NCBI GenBank assembly: GCA_963920635.1 | Contig: OY987303.1 | Location: 54,683,223 to 54,747,222, forward strand | DNA length: 64,000 nt | Source: Pseudeuparius sepicola | Lineage: Eukaryota > Arthropoda > Insecta > Coleoptera > Anthribidae | Reading direction: 5' to 3' | In this document: in pieces, positions 22,326 through 33,639 of the stretch | Numbering within the stretch: position 1 is the stretch's first letter | How the letters are laid out: the number at the start of each line of letters is the position of its first letter | The notes under the pieces: generated by a model | The model's database searches: none | What the model saw: only the letters and a program-made list of their open reading frames with translations | Told to the model about the DNA's origin: nothing | Translations under genes and position numbers: made by a program

Positions 22326-22690
22326 CAGGGTCTCCAGAAAATGCTATTAGGGATTTTTTATCGAAAATCTGGCAACGTAGCTTTAATCAGCACCCCCTGA
22401 ATCCCCAAGTTTTATTAAAATATTTCGCCCACTAACATTGCTACAAATCCTTAAAATTGGGAAAATTGTTTTTTATTTTCAATAAAAAATCTGTTATGCT
22501 TTGGAAATGTTTGAAAATCGGGTAAACTTAATCTAGACATCCTAAAAATGTCCCAATAATAAAGAAAACACCATCTTACCGTTTTAAAATAATACCTAAA
22601 TATGGAATACTTATTTTCTATGATTTGTGAAGAATTATGCCGTATATTTAAGTATCTATTATTTTAAAACGGTAGGAAGGTGTTTGTTTT
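22326..22690 (+). repeat. FB2-family palindrome fragment
   Basis: Starts at a TA with CAGGGTCTCCAGAAAATG and proceeds through ATCGAAAATCTGGCAACG and CGGGTAAACTTAATC. These are the words of the large palindrome at 2620-4260. The inner end forms a hairpin (TACCGTTTTAAAATAATACC near 22577, inverted near 22660). The distal right arm is missing. Confidence 0.65.
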
Positions 22691-22849
22691 ACTTAGGACA
22701 TTTACTACTGGTTTTACGTGGTTACGGGTCAAAATAACTTCTCTATAATTTACATTAGTATTTATTAAAAATGGAAAAGTGCAATATATAAAAATAATTT
22801 ATATGAAGAAGTTCTTTTGAATAACAACCGCGGAAATTTTCTGTATTTT

Positions 22850-23860
22850 TTACAAGCTTTTATTATATTTTTTAACTTCACCTGTTATAGTGTGGAAGCT
22901 GAATAAGAACCACTTCCTGAAATCCGATTGAGCTGCAATTTTGCATACACCATACACCTTTAGTTCCGGTGTGACAATACAATACGCAATACCCAACATT
23001 GTAATACCTACTAACAAAGACGTAAGAGTGTGAGTGTAAATGTAAATACAAGAAAAAGTGATAATGGGCATAAGCACTCAAAGTTAGAAAAAAAAAACAA
23101 AAAAACTAGTATAACCGCATGATTGCCAAATAGCATGAAACACGTGTATGCGGTTACTAGTTTTTTTGTTTGTGTTCTAACTTTGAGTGCTTATGCCCAT
23201 TATCACTTTTTCTTCTATTGTAATACTTTGAAAATGGCCGCCGCTCCAAGATGGCGGATTACCTATTTGATACCCAACATGGATATCAAATGAAAGGGCT
23301 CGACGGTTAGAAAACAATAACGTGAATGACTTCATACGAAATCCAATATAGCGGCCGCCCCAAGATGGCGGATTAAATTTCCTACTACCCTCCTGTGGGA
23401 ATCAAATAGGTAGGTACTAAAAAGCACAAAATAAAATTGAAAATAAAAAAAACTTTTAAAAATAAGCTTTTATTTATTCCATGTACTAAAACGAATAAAA
23501 TAAGTTTAGGTTTTCGTTTAGATAAATCAATTCCAAATTGCGACAAGTTTTTGCAAATTGAAAAGCTTGTGGCGCGAATTGTAAAGAAAAAAATGCATAC
23601 TTTGGCAAATAGGTAGGTACTTGCTTATCAACTAATCACTGTCCAATAAAATTAATTGGTACCTACTTTCATCAATATTTCGCGCAACAAGCTTTTCAAT
23701 TTGCACAAACTTGTCGCAGTTTGGCATTGAATTATCTTAACGAAAACCTAAACTTGTTTTATTCGTTTTATAATAAAAGCTTGTTTTTAAAAAGGTTTTT
23801 TATTTTCAATTTTATTTATTTTTAGGTCCAAAATAACAAAAATAGCAGCCAGTGCTCATT
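22850..23860 (+). repeat. GGCGG-rich dispersed repeat (family G), copy 2, with an insertion
   Basis: The most complete copy. It has an outer part with AAATCCGATTGAGCTGCAA, then GGCCGCCGCTCCAAGATGGCGG and a further unit near 23350, then the hairpin of CAAGTTTTTGCAAATTGAAA and its complement near 23700. It is inverted relative to 12951-13600. A 209-bp palindrome sits inside at 23008-23216. Confidence 0.75.
23008..23216. mobile_element. 209-bp palindromic insertion with 10-bp target duplication
   Basis: ATTGTAATAC flanks both sides (22998-23007 and 23217-23226). The uninterrupted site is seen in family G copy 1 (complement of about 13515-13545), which proves an insertion. The right 165 bases form a palindrome (AAGTGATAATGGGCATAAGC at one end, its complement at the other) with centre near GCCAAATAGCATG. 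About 44 bases on the left lie outside the palindrome. A 9-11 bp duplication with long arms fits Mutator-like elements; other classes are possible. Confidence 0.75.
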
Positions 23861-24662
23861 TCTTTGCTTAAAAATAAAATAGACGAACGGAAAACTTTTG
23901 CGAATCCAAGTATTATACTAGGTCTCAAAATTTACACAGTTTTGCTTTATGTTATAAATTATATTTATGATACGCATTCTCATTTGCCTCTCATTAAAAT
24001 ATTGTAATTTTCTAAACGGTTTTAGGCCCAATTAGAAAAAAAATGGCATCCCAAATATCTGTTTCTAGGCCCATAAAATGTTCGTCAACATACTCCGTCC
24101 GTAGGCCTGGTGCCTACCTAATTAGTGAATCTTAATTTGGTTAGCGACAGCCAGTCCCGCGAATTTTCTTAAACGATATCGATAAATATTATAACAACCG
24201 TATAGCGCGATTTATTTATGTTTATTCGAACGCGTCGAAACTATAATTAAACGATATTTCAAATTTCGATTTCGTCAACCCGCGCGGACCGGCTCTGGAT
24301 GTTTCGTTTCTGGAATCACAGAAAGAGCTGGATATTAATTAGGCGAGCATTAAGATATGCAAATGCGATTTGGGCTTAAAAAATATTTAATTATAACTAG
24401 TTTCTGATACTGTGGAGGCTTTGAAAAATTTGTTCGTATTTCATTCGATACAAATTATATGAGTCGACGAGGTTCGGGTCATTAGGAACGTTATTAAGAT
24501 TAGGGAATAATTAATTTGTTAATTATTTGGAAATGGGACGCGCCTGCCGAGGAAAAAACTTTTAGCGTTATCGAATTGGAAGTTGTTCGTCGCCTGACGC
24601 ACTGTTGGTATCTTCGGGCAAAACAGCGAACCCGTCTCCCTCATTTTCATGTGAACGCTCGA
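23861..24662. other. Intergenic DNA with a single-copy island
   Basis: Positions 24110-24640 have balanced composition and no partner in the window. They contain an octamer-like ATGCAAAT (24356-24363) and TTAATTAGG-type homeodomain-like words, which are common by chance. Possible regulatory DNA; not provable here. Confidence 0.35.
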
Positions 24663-25823
24663 TACGCGATTGAATATAAGAAATACGCCCCATGTAGGCT
24701 CAATGCTAAACTAAGTCTATGGGCCATGCCATTTTGTGGATCCGTATATTATGTTTTCTGTTTTGTTCAAAATCAGTCAAAAAAGCTTTATTTTCTAAAG
24801 TTGACTGTTATAATAATGTGGTAAATAACAAGAGTTGAATTCAAATGTTTAAATATTCCCGCCACGCTTGTGCCAAAAAAGAGAGAAGAGTTAAAGAAGA
24901 GTTGTTAGAAAATTAAAATAAAGCAAGTAAAATGTGATTTTTATTATGATTACCACGCCCAAAAGGCCTCCCACAGATGTGGAATTTGAACATGCTAAAG
25001 TGTTATGCAGAGTAATTACGAAGTTTTAGTGCGAGATTCGGACGAAAAACCGTCTTGATTCGATCGCCGAGGTCCTAACCAAAACATTTTTTGTTCCTGA
25101 AAACATTTTCGAGATGGAACAAGTTTCGAATCAATTTAATTTAACCAACAAAGTTCTCTGTTTCGAATTCTGCTTTTAGTTCATTTTTAGTTGCCTGTTG
25201 CCTTTGCAATTACATAAATCATAAACAATAATGTTTAAACTTTATGATAACCGGTAAGTACAGTTTCCCGTGGTGTATATGTCTGCCCCGATTTTTTTTA
25301 AATTTTGGCTACCCCTCTATTTTCGGGGTCCCTGAACACGAAACTGACCTTAGTTTTTGGTGCTCGGGCGTAGTTTCCGAGAAAATGAATTTTCAAATTT
25401 CCTTTGACACCTCACTTTTCATGGCGATATTTGTGGTTATAATCCGGATGAATTTTTACTATATGCAGCTCAAACTGATCACCACACTATTTTGCACCTT
25501 TTGCAACATCGAAACTTCGCGGAAGTCCGCGGAAAATCCGAAATTTGGAAAGATTTGTGCCGTGTTTACGTCCGGCCCGGCCGCTGTTTTCGCCCCACAA
25601 TCGGCGGGCGCCGATTGTCGGGGGAGAACTTTTACCTAATAACCAAATAACTTTATGAAGACGACCACAAAATATATAGAAGACGACACGAACAATGAAC
25701 AAGAACAAAGAACAACGCAGTGTAAACCCAAAGTGTGCCCAAAGCTAGAGGTGACAATGGCCCATATAGTTAGTTCGCATAGTGCCCGTCGGGGCGTTGG
25801 CATCTTAAATTCAGTCGCGTATA
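24663..25823. mobile_element. TIR element family T2, copy 2
   Basis: Same ends (ATACGCGATTGAAT ... ATTCAGTCGCGTAT) and interior as 17434-18560. Differences include a few small indels, such as CGCCCCATGTAGG near 24690 present here and missing from copy 1. The open frame of the other copy is broken here by an indel after the GATTGTCGGGGG run. Confidence 0.75.
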
Positions 25824-26038
25824 GAAATACAACAGTATAATGATTGATGAAGAATGCAGGTATGGGCATTTGAGGGTGACCGATCGCAACACACCATGTG
25901 AAAGTCCTTATTTTCGACCATATAGGTTCGAACAAAAAGTTCCTCGTTATAATTCATATTGTTTACTAAATTACACAAACTTCATATAGTGATTTGCTAC
26001 ACAAATAAATATTTACAGGCAGTTGAAAGGTTAAAAAC

Positions 26039-26475
26039 CTCAGACAAATAATAAACATAGACTAACCTAAAGGCTGCATTGTAATCAACTAATATTGAAA
26101 ATGCCTACTAAAAACAATAACAACAAATTTGACACTTACCTAAGCCTGCGTCATATCTTAACCAGAGGTTACGTTTCCTATGCCACAAATCTAACACTTT
26201 TCTTTTCCCATCGTTCTTAAAACTGCACTAATTCACTAATTACTAACTTAACTATAATGTCTCTTGTCCAATAACCCCAACATCTCCTCAAAAAAAACAA
26301 CAATAACGCAAAAGTAAACACTCGCAACAAATCAACACAAACCGGCGAAATCTCAACGAACTCTGGACTCTGCAAATGCGCATCGATCACAAAGAGCTCG
26401 AATAACTCAGACAAATAATGTTACTAAACAACTTTTATCTTGGCAGGGTCTGTATTGTATTGAATAATTAGTATA
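26039..26475. mobile_element. T1 element, deleted and right-truncated copy 2
   Basis: Begins CTCAGACAAATAATAAACAT like 6524-7252 and follows it to AACTCTGGA. It skips most of the middle, resumes at AACTCAGACAAATAATGTTA and ends at GAATAATTAGT without the terminal repeat. The flanks AAAACC on both sides may be the trace of a target duplication. Confidence 0.75.
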
Positions 26476-26810
26476 AAACCTTTTCTAATTGAGGTTAGTA
26501 AAGATCGGTTGAGAGAGGAATGAATTTTAGAGAAGATATTACGAAATTTGCAGTATATTTACTTCAAATTATATCAAATTTATTTTTTGTTAGAAGCTCA
26601 CTAAACCATGGTGTTTCACGTAATAAATAAATTTTACCATAATTTGGTAATTTCAGGTACTTTTTAGTCACTTGTAAATAGGTATATACTTGAATAGAGC
26701 AGAAAATTATTTTCCGACCTTTTATTATGCCTTCTATTATGGGATAAATGCAGAAAGGGCCATTAACATAATTACTACAACCTTTTATTTAACTTGCAAT
26801 GTATGTTTGT
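26476..26810. other. Intergenic DNA, no gene seen
   Basis: AT-rich, featureless stretch between two repeats. Confidence 0.4.
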
Positions 26811-27237
26811 TAGTTTGTTTAGATCAAATCTTGCAAGCTGAATTTTAGTACCACTTCTTAACATCCGATTGAGCTGAAACTTTGCACACACCTTTAGTTC
26901 TGGTGAAAATAAAATACGCAATTCTCAATATTGTTATACTTTGAAAATGGCCGCCACTCCAAGATGGCGGATTACATTTTTTCTTTTCAGCCCCCTTAAT
27001 AAGAGTATCAAATGAAAGGGCTTGAAGAGTAGAAAACGAAAAAGTTAGTAACATGACACTAAATGCCAATACATACCTACTTTGACTTATCAACCAATCA
27101 CTGTACAAGAAAATTAATTGGTAATATCTACTTTTATAAACATTTCGCGGGACAAAACTTATTCCAATTTGGCATAAAATCATCTTAACGAAAATTCAAA
27201 CTGATTTTGTTCGTTTTAGTAGATATATACAGTGTGG
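26811..27237 (+). repeat. Family G repeat, partial copy
   Basis: Shares CCGATTGAGCTGAAAC, AAAATGGCCGCCACTCCAAG, ATCAAATGAAAGGGCTTG and CTTAACGAAAATTCAAA with the longer copies. The TA-flanked FB1 element at 27240 is inserted just after its end. Confidence 0.65.
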
Positions 27238-27239
27238 TC

Positions 27240-28121
27240 ATTTAAGTGTGCAACATATGGGACTTTTTTTTATTAATTGCACAACCAAAACACAGACATT
27301 GACGAAAGTTGATGCATAATCAATAGCCATATTAGGTGCACTTAGAATTGTTGGAAGATAAACAGCATACAGGGTAGGTCAAAAAATATAAAAATGGTAC
27401 AAGAGTAAAGTACCCTTATTTCAAAAAATTCAGCAAAAGGTTATAAAGAAAAGTTGTTTAGAATTAAAAGCTATGCCTAAATACCAAAACATAGCCTTCT
27501 AAGAAAAATTTTTGTTTCGTCAATTAATTTCCAGTTTCTTAATAAACATTTAAAATAAAAATTTTGCACCTTAAGTGAGAGATTTTAATATACACATTAT
27601 CATTACTAATGTTTTACCTTGTTCAGAAGAATTTTTGCGAAATTTTAAAGTTTTGTTTAATATCGTTGCAACAAACATGAAGTTTGTGATCCCTAAAAAA
27701 TTAAAAATCGAAGTTAATTTTACAAAAATGCTTGAATTTGAACAAAGTTATGCGAAATTGATATAATTTTGATTGATTTATGAAATTGTTTAGGGTGAAT
27801 ATTAAAACAAATTTTTTTTAATAAATAATTAATGTTTTTCAAAAAATATATATTTATTTTTCTTAGGAGGCCATGTTTTGGTATTTAGGCATAACTTTTA
27901 ATTCTAGACAACTTTTCTTAATAACATTTTGCTGAATTTTCTGAAATAAGGGTAGTTTACTCTTGTAAAATTTTTATATTTTTTGACCTACCCTGTATGC
28001 TGTTTGACTTGCAACCATTCTAAGTGCGCCTAATATGATTATCGAACATGCACCAACTTTTGGGAATATTTGTATTTTCGTCGTGCAATTAATAAAAAAA
28101 GTCCCATATATGACCACACTG
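27240..28121. mobile_element. Foldback element FB1, copy 2 (TA target duplication)
   Basis: Left end CAGTGTGGTCATTTAAGTGT and right end ATATGACCACACTG, both next to TA. Interior as in 3126-3863: GCATACAGGGTAGGTCAAAA near 27370 and its complement near 27985, and the TTTCTTAATAACATTTTGCTG core near 27910. The centre (27570-27770) is an A/T-rich unpaired loop with a 63-codon frame that is only partly conserved in copy 3. Confidence 0.85.
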
Positions 28122-28124
28122 TAG

Positions 28125-28185
28125 ATAACCACCTGCCGAACACCCCTTTAAAGTATTTACTATACATTCTGACTCACCCTGTATA
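28125..28185 (+). repeat. Terminal fragment of an ACCCTGTATA element
   Basis: AACCACCTGCCGAACACCCC to ATTCTGACTCACCCTGTATA is repeated almost exactly at 34148-34204. Only this ~60-bp right end is present at both places. Confidence 0.65.
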
Positions 28186-28580
28186 ATAAGAATCAGCTTG
28201 ATCCATGCAGTAGCCGGCCACGCGTCAACACGCTTACGCACAGGAATTATCATTTTTCAGAGCGGATACGTCCTTGTAATGCAAATGCACAAGCGCATAA
28301 AGTATATCCTTACAAATGTCCTCGGCGTGTAACCTCTAATTTGGTCCTTGCGTGCTCGCGAAGGAAGTGGCGACAATGGGCAGCTTTTTTGGGTGGATCT
28401 ACACCCACTTCCTGGTTATGGGCATGGGCATGGGCGACCCTCGAACTAGGGGTTGGGAGAATGTAGGAAGCATAAAAAGGGGAAAGATTGTTGGAAGCGG
28501 GGTTGTGTGGTTCCGGCAAAAATTATGTTTTTTAGCACCTTTGGCTGTGCCCACCCAAATAACATTTTTTGTTTTATAAG
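28186..28580. other. Intergenic DNA, G+C-richer, no gene seen
   Basis: Short frames exist on both strands (28310-28596), but none is recognisable and none has a splice context. Confidence 0.4.
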
Positions 28581-28915
28581 TGTCGCGGAGAAGCAACCGT
28601 TACTAATATTATAAAACTTGAAGCCACTTAAGAAGTTGCGAAAACTTTCCTGTTATACAATTAGCTTATATGCCTTAACTCGACCAATTTATAACTGCAT
28701 CTTTAGTTCTTTTGGTTACTTAAGTTCCTATAAAAGTTCCCTGTGTTGCAAAGTTTAAACATTTTTCTGTGTTTTTTTCTTCAACTTTTCAACAGTGAGC
28801 AAGTTCTGGATTATAAATAATAAAATTAACTGCTCAGTTTACTAAATATATTTTTTATTTAACCACCAAATAGGTTAAGCTTCTGGCGCTCAAATATAAC
28901 CATTTTGGTTATACA
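28581..28915 (+). repeat. Putative LTR of a retrotransposon
   Basis: Starts TGTCGCGGAG and ends TATACA, i.e. TG...CA. It holds a TATA-like CCTATAAAAGTTCCCTG (28729-28745) and AATAAA-type words (28815-28830), and lies five bases before a primer binding site. No second LTR, gag or pol frame is seen downstream, so only a 5' piece survives or the body is decayed. Ty3/gypsy type is likely because of the primer. Confidence 0.6.
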
Positions 28916-28920
28916 TTTAT

Positions 28921-28938
28921 TGGCGCCCAACGTGGGGC
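28921..28938 (+). other. Primer binding site complementary to tRNA-Lys
   Basis: TGGCGCCCAACGTGGGGC is the complement of the 3' end of the tRNA-Lys(CUU) type used as primer by several retroelements. Its position right after the LTR end makes the assignment firm. Confidence 0.75.
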
Positions 28939-30014
28939 GCATGTCTTACAACATATTAAGTGCCTCTCTTTATTCCATTGTAATACTAAAGAATTTCATC
29001 GTTAACGACTTATAGACAGTTCGTTTTCTCTAAGTTCACATATCATTTTCTTTAAATCACCAATCTTTGCTATTTTGATCATAGTAAAAGAATAAGACTT
29101 GATCTCAGGAGAGCAGTAAATCCACGTACAACTTTTTCTGCACCGGGTGAAACTGGATTCTACCTCCAGAAAATTCACGGGCTCTGCAAATATGATGTAT
29201 TAACAATTTTTTGATGGAATTAGTAATTTTCGATTTTTATTTATTTTCATTAAACAGCTATAAATATGTTACATAATGATTAATTCATAAGTTTAATTAG
29301 AAAAAAGTAACGAAATATGTCATAAATTAACCTTGAAGTTTGAATTTAAGCCTAACCTCAGTAAAAAGCTTAAAATGGCAGCCTTTGGTAATAGATTTCA
29401 CCATAGGTTTTATAATGTCCCCTATACCTCACATCTATTATAAAGATGTGGTTGCTGAAAGTTACATAGTAATAACTTTAGGTAACTCTAGTCGCCAACA
29501 CGAATAATATTAGTAACATCTGGAAACGTAAGAGTTCGAACGATTCTTTAATAAAACTAAAATTGAAACTATTGATAATACATGGAACCCGTGTACAACC
29601 TATAGAGTATATGACATAACTTCTAATTCAGTTTTACTACCTGCGTCAGAAACATTATTAATAATCCTGATGAGGTATTGTGTGTGTTTTACCAGTAAAA
29701 TGTCATCTAAAATTGTACAACCACATAACAAGAACGTGGCAAAAATATTTCTGGTTTATCAGTTGTGCCGAGCGCATGGGCAAATTGCAGAAAGAAATGG
29801 AAATTCAGACAAAAATACCAGTAATAAAGTCGAAATAGGGAAGAAAATATAAGTGACAGTGAATAAAATGAATAACAATTATTCAACGTCAGTTTTGTGT
29901 TTTTATTTACTTATTGTTATTTTGTTTTACCATATTAGTTTTTAAGTTCTGTCATTTCATTTTATGATCATATTATAAGAGAATAAAACTACAGAAGAAT
30001 TTATGTAATGTATA
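28939..30014. other. Decayed region after the primer binding site, no gene seen
   Basis: No gag-like or pol-like frame can be read in any phase. Around 29380-29530 the words GGTAATA, GGTTTTATAA, TATTATAAAG, GAAAGTTAC, TTTAGGTAAC recur, similar to the motif cluster at 30540-30870. Confidence 0.4.
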
Positions 30015-30460
30015 CAGGGTGAGTTTTTTTCGATGACCACTATGAGGATCTCGGAAATTAGCAGAGCTAGTACAAAGGTTAAATGGGAAAAGAATTACAA
30101 TTTTGAATGCTCAATCTAATGCCCCTTTTGGATTTTTAAAAAAGTTCATGGCTCACTATAGATATTTTGAAGAGAGTGATTTTTTGCTATTTCATCAGAT
30201 CTCTGTAGTTCCGTTATTTCTGATTATACAGAAAAACTGTAGAAACAAAATCTGTGGATAATTTTGGGCCTAATAGGATAATCTAATCCAATTTTTTATG
30301 TTGTTTGTGATTTTTGAGATATGACATAAACTTGTGTTTTTTAAATATGTAAATCATAGTTGGCTGTGGCCTTATCAAATCGGCCATTTTTTTAGCTTTC
30401 CAAAGATATAATACTTCACATAGTTATTATAAAAAATAAAAGAGCTATGGCTAATTTTCT
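30015..30460 (+). repeat. Dispersed repeat R3, copy 2
   Basis: Begins after TA with CAGGGTGAGTTTTTTTCGAT and GGATCTCGGAAATTAG, matching 7963-8330. The right end is not seen. Confidence 0.5.
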
Positions 30461-30539
30461 GATTTGCATAAGAGGATTGATATTATAGGTACTTGAGGTC
30501 TTTTAATTGATTTGGAGTAGGCCATTATATAAATATAAT

Positions 30540-30870
30540 TCTTAGAAGTTATATACCAGTCTATTAATTCCGCAGAAGCAACAAAAAGGTGTTTATAGTT
30601 ACCTCTTTAAAACCTAGCCCTACAGGTTTTATAAAGTAGTTTCCAAGACCATTATATAACTCGGTTATAAAACTTTTGGTAACAGGAACCCGAGGTTTTA
30701 TTAAAAAGGTTACAAACAATAGTTCGTGACCTTATTATAAACCTATAAGTAACCGGTCATCTAGAAGACACTAATAAAACTATAGAAACCTTTAGTTGCT
30801 TTTATTACTAATAAAAAGCTGTTATAAAACTAATGGTTACTAAAGGTAATCGAAAATGTTACTTGGGCAA
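30540..30870. repeat. Cluster of short TTATAAAACT / GGTTAC motifs in both orientations
   Basis: Within 330 bases the pair TTATAAAAC...GGTAAC, or its complement, occurs about eight times, for example GTTATAAAACTTTTGGTAAC (30663-30682), GGTTTTATTAAAAAGGTTAC (30693-30712), TTATAAACCTATAAGTAACC (30734-30753) and TATAAAACTAATGGTTAC (30824-30841). Similar words occur in the LTR at 28600-28730 and near 29380-29530. The function is unknown; it may be an array of subterminal binding sites of an unrecognised element. Confidence 0.55.
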
Positions 30871-31440
30871 GGTGCGTAAACAAAATCGCGCGTACGTCTC
30901 TGTCTTCAAAACGTAATAGAGGCGCATTTTGAGGCTGATGACGAGGTGATCACGCTTGATCACTCTTTAACGTAAATGAACTGTAATCCCGGTCTTTCTT
31001 CTATAACCTGAGGTCGTTTGCAATCACCTAACCGTGTCGCCTCAGGTGGTACTATAAAAAAATATCTATAACATCTTTAGATGGCGATACTCCCAATTAG
31101 CTAAAGCGATACACGATATTTTAAAATTCGACAATAATATTACCGAACGTGTCAGGATGATTTTACGCCCTGTTGGACGTTGCTATGCGACACGTTCTAT
31201 AGCCGTCGAAACACGTACGTATTTGGAATAAAATATCAAAGAAAAAACGATTGGAATAGTTTAGAAGCTCTATATGCTGATTAATTTGGAGTTTTTTTTA
31301 TCTTCCTATTATAGCCAAAGTCAATCGGTATTATAAACGTTATCTTTGACATAATAACATGGAAATATGGACACTTTCTGGGATTTTAAGTTAAAAAGAC
31401 ACTCTAATAATAAAAAGGTCTTAGTTATCTATAGGACGCA
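30871..31440. other. Intergenic DNA, no gene seen
   Basis: No frame or repeat partner recognised. Confidence 0.4.
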
Positions 31441-33600
31441 AATCGCCCTGACAGTATGAGAGCCGACCGCATGATTTTAACTCTCATAAAATTATAGAAT
31501 AAGATGTTATGTAAAATGTAGACAGTACCGTACAACGGGGTTACTTTGCACCACTTTTTTTTCCTAATTTTTTAAATGCAAAAGTTAAAATATTTTAAAT
31601 GCAGTATCGGTATTTTTTTTGTGGAAGATAATTGTATAGGTTATAAAACGTATACCTACGTTTAGAACTAGGTTTAACGCGTCACTAAAAGGTGGCACTC
31701 ATTTTAATTATGGTGCAAAGTATACCCTACAAGAGGGATACCTTGCACCATTTGGAATTTGAATTATGTTTAGCCTGTAAACTGACACTAATGCAAAGAA
31801 ACCAGACGTAAATATTTACTTTGCACCACAATATATAAGTAGGATTTTTTTCCGCATATTTAATTACCTACTTCGTTTAGCCAATAATAGGCATTTAAAG
31901 CTGCTATTTTTTATTGGGGTAACAACCCCCTTAATATGGGTATCAAATGGGAGGGCTTGAAGAGTAGAAAACTATGAAGTTAGTGACATCACACTAAATT
32001 CAATATGGCCGCCGCTCCAAGATGGCTGGTTACATTTTCTTTTCAACCTCCTTAATATTGGTATTAAATAAAAGGGCTTGAACAGTAGAGAGACCACTAA
32101 AAGTGGTGGGTAGACACTACTGAAAGGTTCGGTGCAAAGTATCCCCAATTTTCTAGAAAACCGTTATTATAATAAAAAAATATTTTTTCTTCGATTCCAA
32201 ATTCTAATAACTTTTTTTTATTATATGTATAAACAATACTTAGTGGGTATATGCAATTAAATGTATTCTTACCGCTTATCAGCTAAAAATTCCTTGGCAA
32301 TACAATTTTGGGGAACTATAAATCAACCAAATTTTGAGGTTAAGATACCGGTAACAGCTGATCAACAACTAATGGCGGGGGGGGGGAGTCTAACCTGTTG
32401 CTATTACTTATTGCGGCTCCATCTATTAGTAGAAAATGTTTTAAAGTGAAAAAATCCAAATTAGAGGAAATAAGTGTCTATAAATAACATCTACAACATT
32501 GGTGCGCAAAGTTATCCTGACAGGTGCAAAGTAACCCTGTTTTACGGTAACTATATTTCTTTACTTGAAGCGAGTAGGTTGCCTCAATTAATATGGGCCC
32601 GATCATTGTTATTTAAAGAAGTTGTGGTTAATTTTGGGCAAATCTACTCTCATGTGATTATACAACAAAATCTGTAAGAAGGCCCATGGAGCAACAATAA
32701 AAAAGAAATCCGATATAGACGTATTTTCGGGGCCCCGAAATTCATCCACTGTTAAATACGGCGCGAAAGACGGGGGCAAGTACTGGACCTCGGGGACGCG
32801 AGTTGTGTGCGAAGTCCCGCTATACAGCCAGTGCTATATACTGTTTGATGAACAGGATTTTTTTTTCAAACGCGTTTTCCGTCAACATATTTAAAGAAAC
32901 TTTTTCAGGTAAATTATTTCCCGTTTTCGAGTTATTAAGGATTTTCGGCGAAAAAAACGACCAACGCAGGTGGGACGTATTTTTTACGTGATTGGTCGGC
33001 ATTTCCCGTCACCTAAAAGCCAAAGTCCTAAAACTGTCAGAAATTGCCCCTTTTCGCCGAGCTACAGCTAAGTTATTTCGGCTCTGGACTCTGCGGGGGC
33101 GGAATTTGTAAAGTTTCTCTCAAGTCTTCAGGTGAGGTGCAGATGCTTCCAGTGCCCCCGAAAAATCAAAAAATGAGAAAAAACACGCAATTTCTAAGAG
33201 CGATTCCTCAGGATTTCCCGTCAATTTCGCTAATTCTCCAGCCATGCCGTTTCTCGTAACTTAAAAATCGGGAGTCGGGGATTTTCGAGGTTTCTTTCGG
33301 TACTGGAAGAAAGTACAAGACCCAATTAAGAAATTTACCACCTCCTTCGATTTTTAGAACGGCACTTTTCGAGTTTATCAAAAGACTTTTGCGAAAAAGT
33401 AGTAAATATGTTCGTGGGACGGGTTATACGTATTAAAAAATTAAAAATTAACCACAACTTCTTTAAATAACAATGATCGGGGCTACATTCTAGGCTCGCT
33501 TCGAGTAAAGAAATATACTCTCTACATTTTACATAACATCTTATTCTATAATCTTATGATATCATAATCATGCGGCCGGCTCTTGAACTATGAGTAGTAA
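31441..33600. mobile_element. Larger inverted-repeat element, left arm split by another element
   Basis: The left arm is 31450-31525 plus 32550-32645. It pairs with 33440-33590: AGAATAAGATGTTATGTAAA opposite its complement near 33540, and TTAAAGAAGTTGTGGTTAA (32610s) opposite TTAACCACAACTTCTTTAA (33450s). The gap in the left arm is exactly the GGTGCAAAGTA element at 31528-32547. The 32646-33440 centre is less AT-rich, single copy, and encodes nothing I recognise. Confidence 0.75.
31528..32547. mobile_element. GGTGCAAAGTA-motif TIR element (TA target)
   Basis: Ends CCGTACAACGGGGTTACTTT and the complement of CCGTAAAACAGGGTTACTTT, next to TA on both sides. The word GGTGCAAAGTA(A/T) or close variants recur inside (31552, 31711, 31734, 31817, 32131, 32492, 32523 regions) in both orientations, often followed by CCC. 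Two family G units (ATGGCCGCCGCTCCAAGATG near 32005 and ATCAAATGGGAGGGCTTG near 31943) lie within it. No transposase is seen. Confidence 0.8.
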
Positions 33601-33639
33601 CCAAGTTTTGGCACAATATTTTGATAAGGAAAAAAATAC

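Noticed and set aside
26845..27183. 112-codon minus-strand frame
   Set aside because: Falls in a family G repeat and is not kept open in the other copies.
7060..28925. 16-base identity TGGTTATACATTTATT between T1 elements and the LTR end
   Set aside because: A single AT-rich 16-mer match in 64 kb is compatible with chance; no further similarity on either side.
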